From NCBI RefSeq assembly GCF_022605725.1, contig NC_065547.1, positions 19,323,167-19,387,166 on the forward strand: a stretch of 64,000 bases of DNA. The letters run 5' to 3'. The notes beneath the pieces were generated by a model, which saw only the letters and a list, made by a program, of their open reading frames with translations, was not told where the DNA came from and searched no databases. The DNA is from Anthonomus grandis grandis. Taxonomy: Eukaryota > Arthropoda > Insecta > Coleoptera > Curculionidae. This document shows positions 35,068 through 49,057 of this stretch, in pieces (the stretch's first letter is position 1; the number at the start of each line of letters is the position of its first letter). Position numbers and translations under genes: made by a program.

Positions 35068-37550
35068 ACACAACCAGAATTAAGAAAATATAATAACTAA
35101 TAGCGTTAAAGATTGTTCCGTTTTAATTTTAATTTAATTTTTAGATATAATTTGATTAACCCTAAATGACTTTTAAAAATATTTTGATGTATTGTGTTTA
35201 AAAAAAATAGTCATATCTCACTCAATTACGGTTATCTATTATTCAAATTTATTTTAAAATTAATATTTAGGTTATACAAGATGACTCAAATGATCCTTTT
35301 TAAGTTTTGGACATAACCAGGGTTTAGAAAATAGAACAATTTATCAGTATAGCATTGTCCGATTTGATTTCAATTTAATCTTTGAAGTTCATTTGATGTA
35401 CTGTAAATTATTTTTAAAATTTTTCTTATAAATTGTTTTTTAAAAAATTAATTATATCTCACTCTATTACTGTTATTTATTATTCGAATATAATTTAAAT
35501 TTACTATTTCGTGCGAAAATAATTTACATTATTATTAGTCGAATATAATTTACATTTACTATTCTATATACAAGATGACTCGAATGATCCTTTTTAAATT
35601 TTGGACATAACCAGGGTTAAGAAAATAGAACAATTAATCATTATAGCATTGTCCGAGTTGATTCCAATTTAATTTTTGAAGTTCATTTGATTTACTGTAA
35701 ATTATTGTTCTAAATTTTCTTATGAATTGTTTTAAAAAAAAAAAATTATATCTCACTTTATTACTGTTATCTATTATTCGAATATGATTTAAATTTAATT
35801 TTTCGCATATACAAGATAGCCAAACGATGTTCTTTACGGTTTGAACACAACCAGAATTAAGAAAATATAATAACTAATTGCAATAACGATTGTTTCGATT
35901 TAATTTTAATTTAATTTGATTAACCCTAAATGATTTTTAAAAATATTTTAATGTATTGTGTTTTAAAAAAATGGTCATATCTCACTCAATTACGGTTATC
36001 TATTATTCAAATATATTTTAAAATGTATATTTAGCTTATACAAGATTATTCAAATGATCCTTTTTAGGTTTTGGTCATAACCAGGGTTAAGAAAATAGAA
36101 CGAATAATCATTATAGTATTGTCCGATTTGATTCCAATTTAATTTTTGAAGTTCATTTGATTTACTGTAAATTTTTTTTTTTTTTTTATGAATTGTTTTT
36201 TAAAAAAATTATTATATCTCACTCTATTACTGTTATCTATTATTCGAATATGATTTAAATTTAATTTTTCGCATATACAAGATAGCCAAATAATGTTCTT
36301 TACGGTTTGAACACAACCAGAAGTAAGAAAATATAATAACTAATAGCGTTTAAGATTGTTCCGATTTAATTTTAATTTAATTTTTCGATATAATTTGATT
36401 AACCCTAAATGACTTTTAAAAATATTTTGAATAATTGTGTTTAAAAAGAATAGTCATATCTCACTCAACTACGGTTATCTATTATTCAAATTTATTTTAA
36501 AATTAATATTTAGGTTATACAAGATGACTCAAATGATCCTTTTTAAGTTTTGGACATAACAAGGGTTAAGAAAGTAGACAAATTATTCATTATAGCATTG
36601 TCCGATTTGATTCCAATTTAATCTTTGAAGTTCATTTGATGTACTGTAAATTATTTTTAAAATTTTTGTTATGAATTGTTGTTTAAAAAAATAATTATAT
36701 CTCACTCTATTACTGTTATCTATTATTCAAATTTACTTTAAAATTAATATTTAGGTTATACAAGATGACTCATATGATCCTTTTTAAGTTTTGGACATAA
36801 CCAGGGTTAAGAAAATAGAACAATTAATCATTATAGCATTGTCCGATTTGATTCCAATTTAATCTTTGAAGTTCATTTGATGGACTGTAAATTATTTTTA
36901 AAATTTTTCTTGTGAATTGTTTTTTAAAAAAATAATTATATCTCACTCTATTACTAATATCTATTATTCGAATAGAATTTAAATTTACTATTTCGGCATA
37001 TACAAGATAGCCAAATGATGTTATTTACGGTTTGAACACAACCAGAATTAAGAAAATATAATAACTAATAGCGTTAAAGATTGTGCCGTTTTAATTTTAA
37101 TTTAATTTTAGATATAATTTGATCAACCCTAAATGACTTTTAAAAATAATTTGATGTATTGTGTTTAAAAGAAATAGTCATATCTCACTCAATTACGTTT
37201 ATCTATTATTCAAATTGATTTTAAAATTAATATTTAGGTTATACAAGATGACTCAAATAATCCTTTTTAAGTTTTGGACATAACCAGGGTTAAGAAAATA
37301 GAACAATTAATCAATAATAGCATTATCCGATTTGATTCCAATTTAATCTTTGAAGTTCATTTGATGTACTGTAAATTATTTTTAAAATTTTTCTTATGAA
37401 TTGTTTTTTAAAAAAAATAATTATATCTCACTCTATTACTGTTTTTTATTATTCGAATATAATTTACTTTTACTATTTCGCATATACAAGATAGCCAAAT
37501 AATGTTTTTTATGGTTTGAACACAGCCAGAATTAAGAAAATATAATAACT
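34832..37550 (+). repeat. Inverted counterpart of the 2,677-bp higher-order repeat
   Basis: Rare variants of the R-array unit appear here in reverse complement and in reverse order: the truncated monomer at 34,832 (R: 3,240), TTTCGTGCGAAAATAATTTA with its duplicated block at about 35,505 (R: about 2,540), AATGTATATTTAGCTTATAC at about 36,025 (R: about 2,020), CCAGAAGTAAGAAAATA near 36,320 (R: 1,711) and CACAGCCAGAATTAAG near 37,530 (R: about 1,240). Between the last two markers this copy is about 0.7 kb longer, so the unit has gained or lost about three monomers. Confidence 0.7.
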
Positions 37551-38475
37551 AATAGCGTTAACGATTGTTCCGATTTAATTTTAAATTAATTTTTAGATAA
37601 AATTTGATTAACCCTAAATGATTTTTAAAAATATTTTAATGTATTGTCTTTAAATAAATATCATATCTCACTCAATTACGGTTATCTATTATTCAAATTT
37701 ATTTTAAAATTCATATTTAGGTTATACAAGATGACCCAAATAATCCTTTTTAAGTTTTGGACATAACCAGGGTTTAGAAAATAGTACAATTATTCATTAT
37801 AGCATTGTCCGATTTGATTCCAATTTAATTTTTGAAGTTCATTTGATGTATTGTGTTTAAAAAAAATATCATATCTCACTCAATTACGGTTACCTGTTAT
37901 TCAAATTTAATTTAAAGTTCATATTTAGGTTATACAAGATGACCCAAATAATCCGTTTTTAGTTTTAGACATAACCAGGGTTTAGAAAATAGTACAATTA
38001 ATAGCATTGTCCGATTTGATTCCAATTAAATTTTTGAAGTTCATTTGATGTACTGTAAATTATTTTTAAAATTTTTCTTATGAATTGTTTTAAAAAAAAA
38101 TAGTCATATCTCACTCAATTACGGTTATCTATTATTCAAATTTATTTTAAAATTAATATTTAGGTTATACAAGATGACCCAAATGATCCTTTTTAAGATT
38201 TGGACATAACCAGGGTTAAGAAAATAGAACAATTAATCATTATTGCATTGTCCCATTTGACTCCAATTTAATTTTTGAAGTTCATTTAATGTACTGTAAA
38301 TTATTTTTGAAATTATTCTGATGTATTGTTTAAAAAAAATAATCATATTTCACTCTATTACTGTTATCTAATATTCGAATATAATTTAAATTTACTATTT
38401 CGGATATACAAGATAGCCAAAAGATGTTTTTTACGGTTTGAACAGAACCAGAGATAGAAAATATAATAACTAATA

Positions 38476-39580
38476 GCGTTAACGATTGTTCCGATTTAAT
38501 TTTATATTAATTTTTAGAAATAATTTGATTAACCCTAAATGATTTTTAAAAATATTTTGATGTATTGTGTTTAAAAAAAATAGTCATATCTCACGCAATT
38601 ACGGTTATCTATTATTCAAATTTATTTTAAAATGAATATTTAGGTTATACAAGATGACCCAAATGATCCTTTTTAAGTTTTGGACATAACATTGCATTGT
38701 CTTTCATTCATTGCATTGTCTCAATTTAATTTTTGAAGTTCATTAAATTATTTTTAAAATTTTCCTTATGAATTGTTTTAAAAAAAATAATTATATCTCA
38801 CTCTATTACTGTTATCTATTATTCGAATATAATTTAAATTTACTATTTCGCATATGCAAGATAGCCAAATGACGTTTTTTACGGTTTGAACACAACCAGA
38901 ATTAAGAAAATATAATAACTAATAGCGTTAACGATTGTTCCTATTTAATTTTAATTCAATTGTTAGATATAATTTGATTAATCCTAAATGATTTTTAAAA
39001 ATATTTTGATGTATTGTGTTTGAAAAAAATAGTCATATCTGACTCAATAACGGTTATCTATTATTCAAATTTATTTTAAAATGAATATTTAGGTTATAGA
39101 AGATGACCCAAATGATCCTTTTTAAGTTTTGGACATAACAAGGGTTAAGAAAATAGAACAATTAACCATTATAGTATTGTCCGATTTGTCTCCAATTTAA
39201 TTTTTGAAGTTCATTTAATGTACTGTAAATCATTTTTAAAAATTTTCTTATGAATTGTTTTTTTAAAAAAATAATTATATCTCACTCTATTACTATTATC
39301 TATTATTGGAATATAATTTAAATTTTCTATTTTGCATATACAAGATAGCCAAATGATGTTTTTTACGGTTTGAACACAACCAGAGTTACGAAAATGAAAT
39401 CACTAATAGCGTTATCGCTTGTTCCGATATAATTTTAATTTAATTTTTAGATATAATTTGATTAACCCTAAAAGATTTTTAAAAATATTTTAATTTATTG
39501 GGTTTAAACAAAATAGTCATATCTTACTCAATTACGGTTATCTATTATTCAAATTTATTTTAAAATTAATATTTAGGTTT
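38476..39580 (+). repeat. Segmental duplication inside the array, copy 1 (offset 1,507 bp)
   Basis: Matches 39,983-41,087. It includes the unusual block ATTGCATTGTCTTTCATTCA at 38,691, which recurs at 40,198 (and once more at 39,859), and the ATTGTTAGATATAATTTG form of monomer A at both positions. Confidence 0.75.
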
Positions 39581-39982
39581 TACAAGATGACCCAAATAAT
39601 ATTTTTTAAGTTTTAGACATAACCAGGATTTAGAAAATAGTACAATTAATAGCATTGTCCGATTTGATTCCAATTTAATTTTTGAAGTTCATTTGATGTA
39701 CTGTAAATTATTTTTAAAATTTTTCTTATGAATTGTTTTTAAAAAAAATAGTCATATCTCACTCAATTACGGTTATCTATTATTCAAATTTATTTTAAAA
39801 TTAATATTTAGGTTATACAAGATGACCCAAATGATCCTTTTTAAGTTTTGGACATAACATTGCATTGTCTTTCATTCATTGCATTGTCTCAATTTAATTT
39901 TTGAAGTTCATTTAATGTACTGTAAATTATTTTTGAAATTATTCTGATGTATTGTTTAAAAAAAAATAATCATATTTCACTC

Positions 39983-41087
39983 GCGTTAACGATTGTTCCG
40001 ATTTAATTTTATATTAATTTTTAGAAATAATTTGATTAACCCTAAATGATTTTTAAAAATATTTTGATGTATTGTGTTTAAAAAAAATAGTCATATCTCA
40101 CGCAATTACGGTTATCTATTATTCAAATTTATTTTAAAATGAATATTTAGGTTATACAAGATGACCCAAATGATCCTTTTTAAGTTTTGGACATAACATT
40201 GCATTGTCTTTCATTCATTGCATTGTCTCAATTTAATTTTTGAAGTTCATTAAATTATTTTTAAAATTTTCCTTATGAATTGTTTTTAAAAAAAATAATT
40301 ATATCTCACTCTATTACTGTTATCTATTATTCGCATATAATTTAAATTTACTATTTCGCATATGCAAGATAGCCAAATGACGTTTTTTACGGTTTGAACA
40401 CAACCAGAATTAGGAAAATATAATAACTAATAGCGTTAACGATTGTTCCTATTTAATTTTAATTCAATTGTTAGATATAATTTGATTAATCCTAAATGAT
40501 TTTTAAAAATATTTTGATATATTGTGTTTGAAAAAAATAGTCATATCTGACTCAATAACGGTTATCTATTATTCAAATTTATTTTAAAATGAATATTTAG
40601 GTTATACAAGATGACCCAAATGATCCTTTTTAAGTTTTGGACATAACAAGGGTTAAGAAAATAGAACAATTAACCATTATAGTATTGTCCGATTTGTCTC
40701 CAATTTAATTTTTGAAGTTCATTTAATGTACTGTAAATCATTTTTAAAAATTTTCTTATGAATTGTTTATTAAAAAAATAATTATATCTCACTCTATTAC
40801 TATTATCTATTATTGGAATATAATTTAAATTTTCTATTTTGCATATACAAGATAGCCAAATGATGTTTTTTACGGTTTGAACACAACCAGAGTTAAGAAA
40901 ATGAAATCACTAATAGCGTTATCGATTGTTCCGATATAATTTTAATTTAATTTTTAGATATAATTTGATTAACCCTAAAAGATTTTTAAAAATATTTTAA
41001 TTTATTGGGTTTAAACAAAATAGTCATATCTCACTCAATTACGGTTATCTATTATTCAAATTTATTTTAAAATTAATATTTAGGTTT
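39983..41087 (+). repeat. Segmental duplication inside the array, copy 2 (offset 1,507 bp)
   Basis: Second copy of the 38,476-39,580 block. Its left edge is a visible break: TTTCACTC, normally followed by the middle of a B monomer, is joined directly to GCGTTAACGATTG of an A monomer. This marks the duplication or deletion joint. Confidence 0.7.
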
Positions 41088-44000
41088 TACAAGATGACCC
41101 AAATGATCCTTTTTAAGTTTTGGACATAATCAGGTTAAAGAAAATAGAACAATAAATCATTACAGCATTGTCCGATCTGATTCCAATTTAATTTTTGAAG
41201 TTCATTTAATGTACTGTAAATTATTTTTGAAATTTTTCCGATGTATTGTTTTAAAAAAAAAAATCATATTTCACACTATTACTGTTATCTATTATTCGAA
41301 TATAATTTAAATTTACTATTTTGCATATACGAGATAGCCAAATCATGTTTTTTACGGTTTGAACACAACCAGAGTTAAGAAAATATAATAACTAATAGCG
41401 CTGACGATTGTTCCGATTTAATTTTAATTCAATTTTTAGATATAATTTGATTAACCCTAAAAGATTTTTGAAAATATTTTAATTTATTGTGTTTAAACAA
41501 AATAGTCATATCTCACTCAATTACGGTTATCTATTATTCAAATTTATTTTAAAATTAATATTTAGGTTTTACAAGATGATCCAAATGATCCTTTTTAAGT
41601 TTTGGACATTACCAGGTTAAAAAAAATACAACAATAAATCATTACAGCATTGTCCGATTTGATTCCAATTTAATTTTTGAAGTTCATTTAATGTACTGTA
41701 AATTATTTTTGAAATTTTTCTGATGTATTGTTTTAAAAAAAAATAATCATATCTCACTCTATTACGGTTATTAATCATTCACATATAATTTAAAATTAAT
41801 ATTTAGGTTATCAAGATGACTCAAATGATCCTTTTTAAGTTTTGGACATAACCAGAATAAAGAAAATCGATTACTATTACCCATAGCTATTGTTCCGATA
41901 TGATTTCAATTTAATTTTTAGATATAATTTGTTTAACCCTAAGTAATTTTTTTAAAAATATTTTGATGTATTGTGTTTAAAAAAAAATAGTCATATCTCA
42001 CTCAAGTACGGTTATCTATTATTCAAATTTATTTTAAAATTAATATTTAGGTTATACAAGATGACCCAGATGATTCTTTTTAAGTTTTGAACATAACCAG
42101 GGTTAAGAAAGTAGAACAGTTAATCATTATAGCATTGTCCGATTTGATTCCAATTTAATTTTTGAAGTTCATTAAATTATTTTTAAAATTTTCCTTATGA
42201 ATTGTTTTTTAAAAAAATAATTATATCTCACTCTATTACTGTTATCTATTATTCGAATATAATATAAATTTACTATTTCGCATATGCAAGATAGCCCAAA
42301 TGATTGTTTTTTACGGTTTGAACACAACCAGAATTAAGAAAATATAATAACTAATAGCGTTAACGATTGTTCCTATTTAATTTTAATTCAATTGTTAGAA
42401 TATAATCTGATTAACCCTAAATGATTTTTAAAAATAGTTTTATGTATTGTGTTTTAAAAAAATAGTCATATCTGACTCAATTACGGTAATCTATTACTCA
42501 AAGTTATTTTAAAATTAATATTAATATTTAGGTTATACAAGATGAGCCAAATGATCCTTTTTAAGTTTTGGACATAACCAGGGTTAGAAAATAGAACAAT
42601 TAATCATTACAGCATTGTCCGATTTGATTCCAATTTAATTTTTGAAGTTCATTTGATGTACTGTAAATTATTTTTACAATTTTTCTTATGAATTGTTTTT
42701 TTAAAAATTTATTATATCTCACTCTATGAATGTTTCTATTATCCGAATATAATTTAAATTTACTATTTCGCATATACAAAATATCCAAACTATTTTTTTT
42801 GACGGTGTGAACACAACCAGAATTAAGAAAATATAATAACTAATAGCGTTAACGATTGTTCCGATTTAATTTTTAGATATAATTTGATTAACCCTAAATG
42901 ATTTTTAAAAATAGTTTTATTAATTATGTTTTAAAAAAATAGTTATGTCTCACTCTATTACGGTTATTAATTATTCAAATATAATTTAAAATTAATATTT
43001 AGGTTATCAATATGACTTAAATGATCCTTTTTAAGTTTTGGACATAACCAGGGTTAAGAAAGTAGAATAATTAATTATTATAACATTGTCCGATTTGACT
43101 CCAATTTAATTTTTGAAGTTCATTTAATGTACTGTAAATTATTTTTAAAATTTTTCTTATGAATTGTTTTTTAAAAAAAATAATTATATCTCACTTTATT
43201 ACTGTTATCTATTATTCGAATATAATTTAAATTTACTATTTCGCACATACAAGATAGCCAAATGAAGTTTTTTACGGTTTGAACATAACCAGAATTAAGA
43301 AAATATAATAACTAATAGTGTTAACGATTGCTCCGATTTAATTTTAATTTAATTTTTAGATATATATATTTCACAATATTACTGTTATCTACCATTCGAA
43401 TATAATTTAAATTTACTATTTTGCATATACGAGATAGCCAAATGATGTTTTTTATGGTTTGAACACAACCAGAGTTAAGAAAATATAATAACTAATAGCC
43501 TTAACAATTGCTCCGATTTAATTTTAATTTAATTTTTAGATATAATTTGATTAACCCTAAATGATTTTTGAAAATATTTTGATGTATTGTGTTTAAAAAA
43601 TAGTCATATCTCACTCAATTACGGTTATCTATTATTCAAATTTATTTTAAAATAAATATTTAGGTTATACAAGATGACCCAAATGATCCTTTTTAAGTTT
43701 TGGACATAACAAGGGTTAAGAAAATAGAACAATTAACCATTATAGTATTGCCCGATTTGTCTCCAATTTAATTTTTGAAGTTCATTTAATGTACTGTAAA
43801 TTATTTTTGAAATTTTTCTGATGTATTGTTTTTAAAAAAAATAATCATATTTCACAATATTACTGTTATCTACCATTCGAATATAATTTAAATTTACTAT
43901 TTTGCATATACGAGATAGCCAAATGATGTTTTTTATGGTTTGAACACAACCAGAGTTAAGAAAATATAATAACTAATAGCCTTAACAATTGCTCCGATTT

Positions 44001-46724
44001 AATTTTAATTTAATTTTTAGATATAATTTGATTAACCCTAAATGATTTTTGAAAATATTTTGATGTATTGTGTTTAAAAAATAGTCATATCTCACTCAAT
44101 TACGGTTATCTATTATTCAAATTTATTTTAAAATAAATATTTAGGTTATACAAGATGACCCAAATGATCCTTTTTAAGTTTTGGACGTAACCAGGGTTAA
44201 CAAAGTAGAACAGTTAATCATTATAGCATTGTCCGATTTGATTCAAATTTAATTTTTGAAGTTCATTAAAATATTTTTAAAATTTTCCTTATGAATTGTT
44301 TTTTAAAAAAATAATTATATCTCACTCTATTACTGTTATCTATTATTCGAACATAATTTAAATTTACTATTTCGCATATGCAAGATAGCCAAATGATGTT
44401 TTTTACGGCTTGAACACAACCAGAGTTAAGAAAATGTAATAACTAATAGCGTTAACGACTGTTGCGATTTAATTTTTAGATATAATTTGATTAACCCTAA
44501 ATGATTTTTAAAAATATTTTGATGTATTGTGTTTGAAAAAAAATAATCATATCTCACTCAATTACGGTTATCTATTATTCAAATTTATTTTAAAATTACT
44601 ATTTAAGTAAAACAAGATGACCCAAATTATCGTTTTTAAGTTTTGGAAATAACCAGGGTTAAGAAAATAGAACAATTAATCATTATAGCATTTTCCGATT
44701 TGATTCCAATTTAATTTTTGAAGTTCATTTGATGTACTGTAAATTATTTTGAAAATTTTTCTTATGAATTGTATTTAAAAAAAAAAAATCATATCTCACT
44801 CTATTACTATTATCTATTATTTGAATATAATTTAAATTTACTATTTCGCATATACAAGATAGCCAAAATCATGTTTTTTACGGTTTAAACACAACCAGAA
44901 TTAAGAAAATATAATAACTAATAGCGTTGGCGATTGTTCCGATTTAATTTTAATTCAATTTTTAGATATGATTAACCCTAAATGATTTTTAAAAAAAGTT
45001 TTATGTATTATGTTTAAAAAAAATAGTCATACCTCATTCAATTACGGTTATCTATTATTCAATTATAATTTAAAATTAATATTTAGGTTATACAAGATGA
45101 CTCAAATGATCCTTTTTAAGTTTTGGACATAACCAGGATCAAGAAAATCGATTACTATTACCTATGGCTATTGTTCCGATATGATTTAAGTTTAATTTTT
45201 AGATATAATTTGTTTAACACTAAATAATTTTTTAAAATTTTTCTGATGTATTGTTTTAAAAAAAAGTAATCATATTTCACTGTATTACTGTTATCTATCA
45301 ATCGAATATAATTTAAATTTACTCGTTCGCATATACGAGATAGCAAAATGATGTTTTTCATGGTTTGAACACAACCAGAGTTGAGAAAATATAATAATAA
45401 CTAATAGCTTTAGTGATATCTCCCATTTAATTTTATTTCAATTTTTAGATATAATTTGATTAACCATTAATAATTTTTTAATATATTTTGATGTATTGTG
45501 TTTAAAAAAAATAGTCATATCTCACTCAATTACGGTTCTATTATTCTAATTTATTTTCAAAATAATATTTAGGTATACAAGATGACTCAAATGATCCTTT
45601 TTAAGTTTTGGACATAACCAAGGTTAAGAAAATAGAATAATTAATCATTATAGCATTGTCCGATTTGATTCATATTTAATTTTTGCAGTTTATTTGATGT
45701 ACTGTAAATTATTTTTAAAATTTTTCTTATTAATTGTTTTTTAAAAAAATAATTATATCTCACTCTATTACTGTTATCTATTATTCGAATATAATTTAAA
45801 ATTAGTATTTAGGTTATACAAGATGACTCAAATGATCCTTTTTAAGTTTTGGACATAACCAGTATAGAGAAAATCTCTATTACGGTTATCTATTATTCGA
45901 ATATAATTTAAAATTGGTATTTAGGTTATACAAGATGACCCACATGATTCTTTTTACGTTTTGGACATAACCAAAGTTAAGAAAATAGAACAACAAGAAG
46001 TTTATTTGATGTACTATAAATTATTTTTAGAATGTTTCTGCTGTATTGTTTTTTTCTAAAAATAGTCATATCTTACTCTACAACGATTATCTATTTTTGG
46101 AATATAATTTATAATTAGTATTTAGGTTATACAAGATGACTCAAATGATCCTTTTTAAGATTTGGACATAACCAGGATAAAGAAAATCGATAACTATTAG
46201 CTATAGCTATTGTTCCAATTTGATTTCAATTTAATTTTTAGATATTAATTGTTTAACACTAAATGATTTTTAAAAATATTTTGAAGTATTGCGTTTAAAA
46301 AAAAATACTCATATCTCACTCTAATACGGTTATCTATTATTCAAATGTAACTTAAAAAATAGTCTTATCTTACCTAAAAATAGTCATATCTTACTCTACA
46401 ACGATTATCTATTATTGGAATATAATTTATAATTAGTATTTAGGTTATACAAGATGATCGAAATTACTCTTTTTTCGTTTTGGATATATCAAGGGTTAAG
46501 AAAAAAGGACAATAAATCCCTAAAGCAATGTCCAATTGGATTCCAATTTAATTTTTGAAGTTCATTTGATGTACTGTAAATTAATTTAAAAAATTATTCT
46601 GATGTCTTGTTTTTAAAAAAAATTGTCATATCTCACTCTATTACTATTATCTATTATTCGAATATAATTTAAATTTAGTATTTCGCATATACAAGATAGC
46701 CAAATGATCTTTTTTACGGTTTCA

Positions 46725-47670
46725 CTGAGGATCATTTGAGTCATCTTGTACAACCTAAATACTAATTTTAATTATATTCGAATAATAGCTAACGCTATTA
46801 GTTATTGTATTTTCTTAATTCTCGTTATGTTCAAACAGTAAAAAGATCATTAGGCTCTCTTGTATATGCGAAATACTACATTTAAATTATATTCGAATAA
46901 TAGATAACCGTAATAGTGTGAGATGTGACTATTTAGAAAAAATAAATCAGAATAATTTTAAAAATAATTTATAGGACATCAAATGAACTTCAAAAATTAA
47001 TTTGGAGTCAAATCGGACAATGCTATAGGGATTTATTGTTAGGGATTATTTGTTCTATTTTCTTAACCCTAGTTATGTTCAAAACTTAAAAAGGATCATT
47101 TGGGTCATCTTGTATAATCTAAATACCAATTTTAAATTTTATTAGAATAATAGGTAACCGTAATAGAGTGATTTATGACAATTTTTTTAAAACACAATAC
47201 ATCAAAATATTTTTAAAAATCAATTAAGGATAAACAAATTATATCTAAAAATTAAATTGAAATCAAATCGGAAAAATAGCGTTAGCTATTGGTTATCCTA
47301 TTTTCTTAATTCTGGTTATGTTCAAACCGTAAAAAGAATCATTTGGGTCATCTAGTATACCCTAAATACCAATTTTAAATTACATTTGAATAATAGATAA
47401 CCGTAATAGAGTCAGATATGATTATTTATTTAAAAAACAATACTTTAAAATATTTTTAAAAATCATTTAGGGTTCAACAAATTATATCTAAAAATTAAAC
47501 TGGAATTAAATCGAAACAATAGCTTTTGCTATTAGTTATCGTATTTTCTTAATTCTGGTTATGTTCCAACCGTAAAAAACATCATTTGGCTATCTTGTAT
47601 ATGCGAAATACTAAATTGAAATTATATTTGATTAATAGATAGCAGTAAATGCTATAGGGATTTATTGTTA
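46725..47670 (-). repeat. Diverged satellite, R orientation, array edge
   Basis: At about 46,725 (TTTTTACGGTTTCACTGAGG) the array flips back to R. These monomers are noticeably more diverged than those in the array centre. They end at 47,651-47,670 in a block, GCTATAGGGATTTATTGTTA, also present at 47,023. A gypsy pol remnant follows immediately. Confidence 0.8.
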
Positions 47671-48271
47671 AATGTAAAAAATCATAATTTTCTTTTATTC
47701 TTTCGGGGAAAAGATAACAATTAAAAGGTTTGTTTAAATTAACGGATACGTTTTCATCGGTATTTTTGTAAATGTCTACGCGGGCAAAACCGTTTCTTGC
47801 GGTACATATCGTTTCGGGCACGTATAAATTATCAAGAGTACCTTCAGGAATGACAGCATCGACAAATTCTTGTATGGTAACAGGAATTTTTGCACTAAGG
47901 ATTTCGTGTGCATTTATCGTTATCTTGAAACTTGACTCAGGTTCACGATATTTAAAGGGTAATATAAGGTTTCGAGTTAGATTAATGAGTTGTTTATTAA
48001 TTAGGTCGATATTGAGATGAAATCGAGTTAATTCTTTTAATCCTAAAATTCCATCATAAAATTCATGAAAATCATACAAAATAAATGAAATTGGTTCATT
48101 TGTTTTTAATTCGTTAAATGCTGGTAAATCTGCTTTGAAGAGAGTTTCTTTTTCTCCTACACCTGTTTTTAATTTTGAGGAAAATTGATAAATTCTCTCT
48201 GGGAAATATTTTTCAGCAATTGAGGGTCTTAAAATGGAAGTATAACATCCAGTATCAATTAGTAATTTCAT
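47671..48271 (-). pseudogene. Ty3/gypsy pol remnant, aspartic protease region (copy 1)
   Basis: The minus-strand frame starts at ATG 48,271 and includes a retroviral-type aspartic protease with its catalytic site at residues 5-8 (LIDTGC). It continues through GILGLKELTRFHLNIDL to VPETICTARNGFARVDI, a linker also present in the plus-strand gypsy copy at about 56,733. The match to gypsy ends at about 47,671, where satellite begins; the last 30 or so codons of the open frame are translated satellite. Reverse transcriptase, RNase H and integrase are absent. It is the downstream neighbour of the gag remnant on the same strand. Confidence 0.85.
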
Positions 48272-48411
48272 AGGTGGATTTTTTATTTCTATATAAAATA
48301 TAGAATATAAAATAATATATTGCCTATTATTGGTTGTTTGAGTGTTTCATAGTATTTCATAGGTTATTTTTGAGGATCTAAAATCGGGGTTTTAGATCGG
48401 GGTTGAAAATT

Positions 48412-49057
48412 TTAATTTTCACAAGATGTTTGATTTTCTTCTAAATCGCAATTTTCAATTGGGTCAATATAACCTAGACAAATAGCATTTTCATAAAGGT
48501 AATCTGACTGATAATCTGATGGATCGTATTGAGGATCATCATATTCATGATTTTGGAAGTCTTCATGATTCGAGTTATCTATTTGGAAGATTTCTTGAGA
48601 CCTAAAGTTTCTATTAGAAGGATCTCTGGGTATCGTATAACTATCGTATCGTATGTACGAGTTGACATGGGCTCAGGTTTATTTTTTGGCCTGTTGGTTT
48701 AAACACGATCCTGGGTTTTCCAAATATTTCGTTTGTTGGAAGGGGTCTTTGAGGTATGTATCTTGGTTGAATAGGTATTGTGCCTCTAGGAAATGTTGAA
48801 GAAGAATTTTGTTGGAAATTTTGATTATTTTGAGGGTTATTTTGTCTATAATATTGTTGTTGATTATAAAAATGGTTTTGTTTATGTAAATTTGTAAACT
48901 GATTTGAATTATTATATTGATTTTGATTAGCGTTATTTTGGTATTTGATGATTTTATTCTTTATTATTGGTGTTGACTTTTCTTGAATAGTTTCTAAATT
49001 TAAAGTTTTAGCCAACCTAGCCGCTAATACGTCTATAATGTGTGGTTCACTCATCAA
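48412..49057 (-). pseudogene. Ty3/gypsy gag remnant (copy 1)
   Basis: The minus-strand frame from 49,057 starts with MSEPH...LAARLAKTLNLETIQ, matching the gag start of copy 2 at 55,411. It then jumps to the Asn/Gln-rich C-terminal part and the FPRGTIPIQPRYIPQRPLPT segment shared with copy 2. The middle of gag is missing (internal deletion). The frame shifts at about 48,640, and an acidic Tyr/Asp-rich tail continues in another frame to TAA at 48,412-48,414. Gag would form the particle and package RNA; there is no CCHC knuckle, as in the 17.6/297 type. Confidence 0.8.

Larger units (their letters stand above)
23574..46724 (+). repeat. A/B dimeric satellite, F orientation, main array
   Basis: About 23 kb of the satellite in F orientation. 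Monomer A has two common forms, one with the palindrome CGTTAACG and one with CGTTGGCG. Local amplifications of one dimer are visible, for example 24,643 against 25,119 and 43,381 against 43,862 (481 bp). The array also contains longer segmental duplications, one foreign insertion, one probable sequencing barcode and an error-rich kilobase, all listed separately. It becomes steadily more diverged and irregular from about 45,200, as is typical of array edges. Its short frames are not conserved between repeats and are not genes. Confidence 0.9.

Noticed and set aside
42600..42788. Minus-strand 62-residue frame in the satellite
   Set aside because: Translation of a satellite monomer; the frame is not kept in other copies.
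23574..46724. CRISPR-like array
   Set aside because: The repeats are contiguous monomers of about 240 bp with no unique spacers; this is a satellite in a eukaryotic transposon context.
1..47670. CENP-B box in the satellite
   Set aside because: I found no monomer with the required CG-rich core; the nearest TTCGAATA stretch lacks it.
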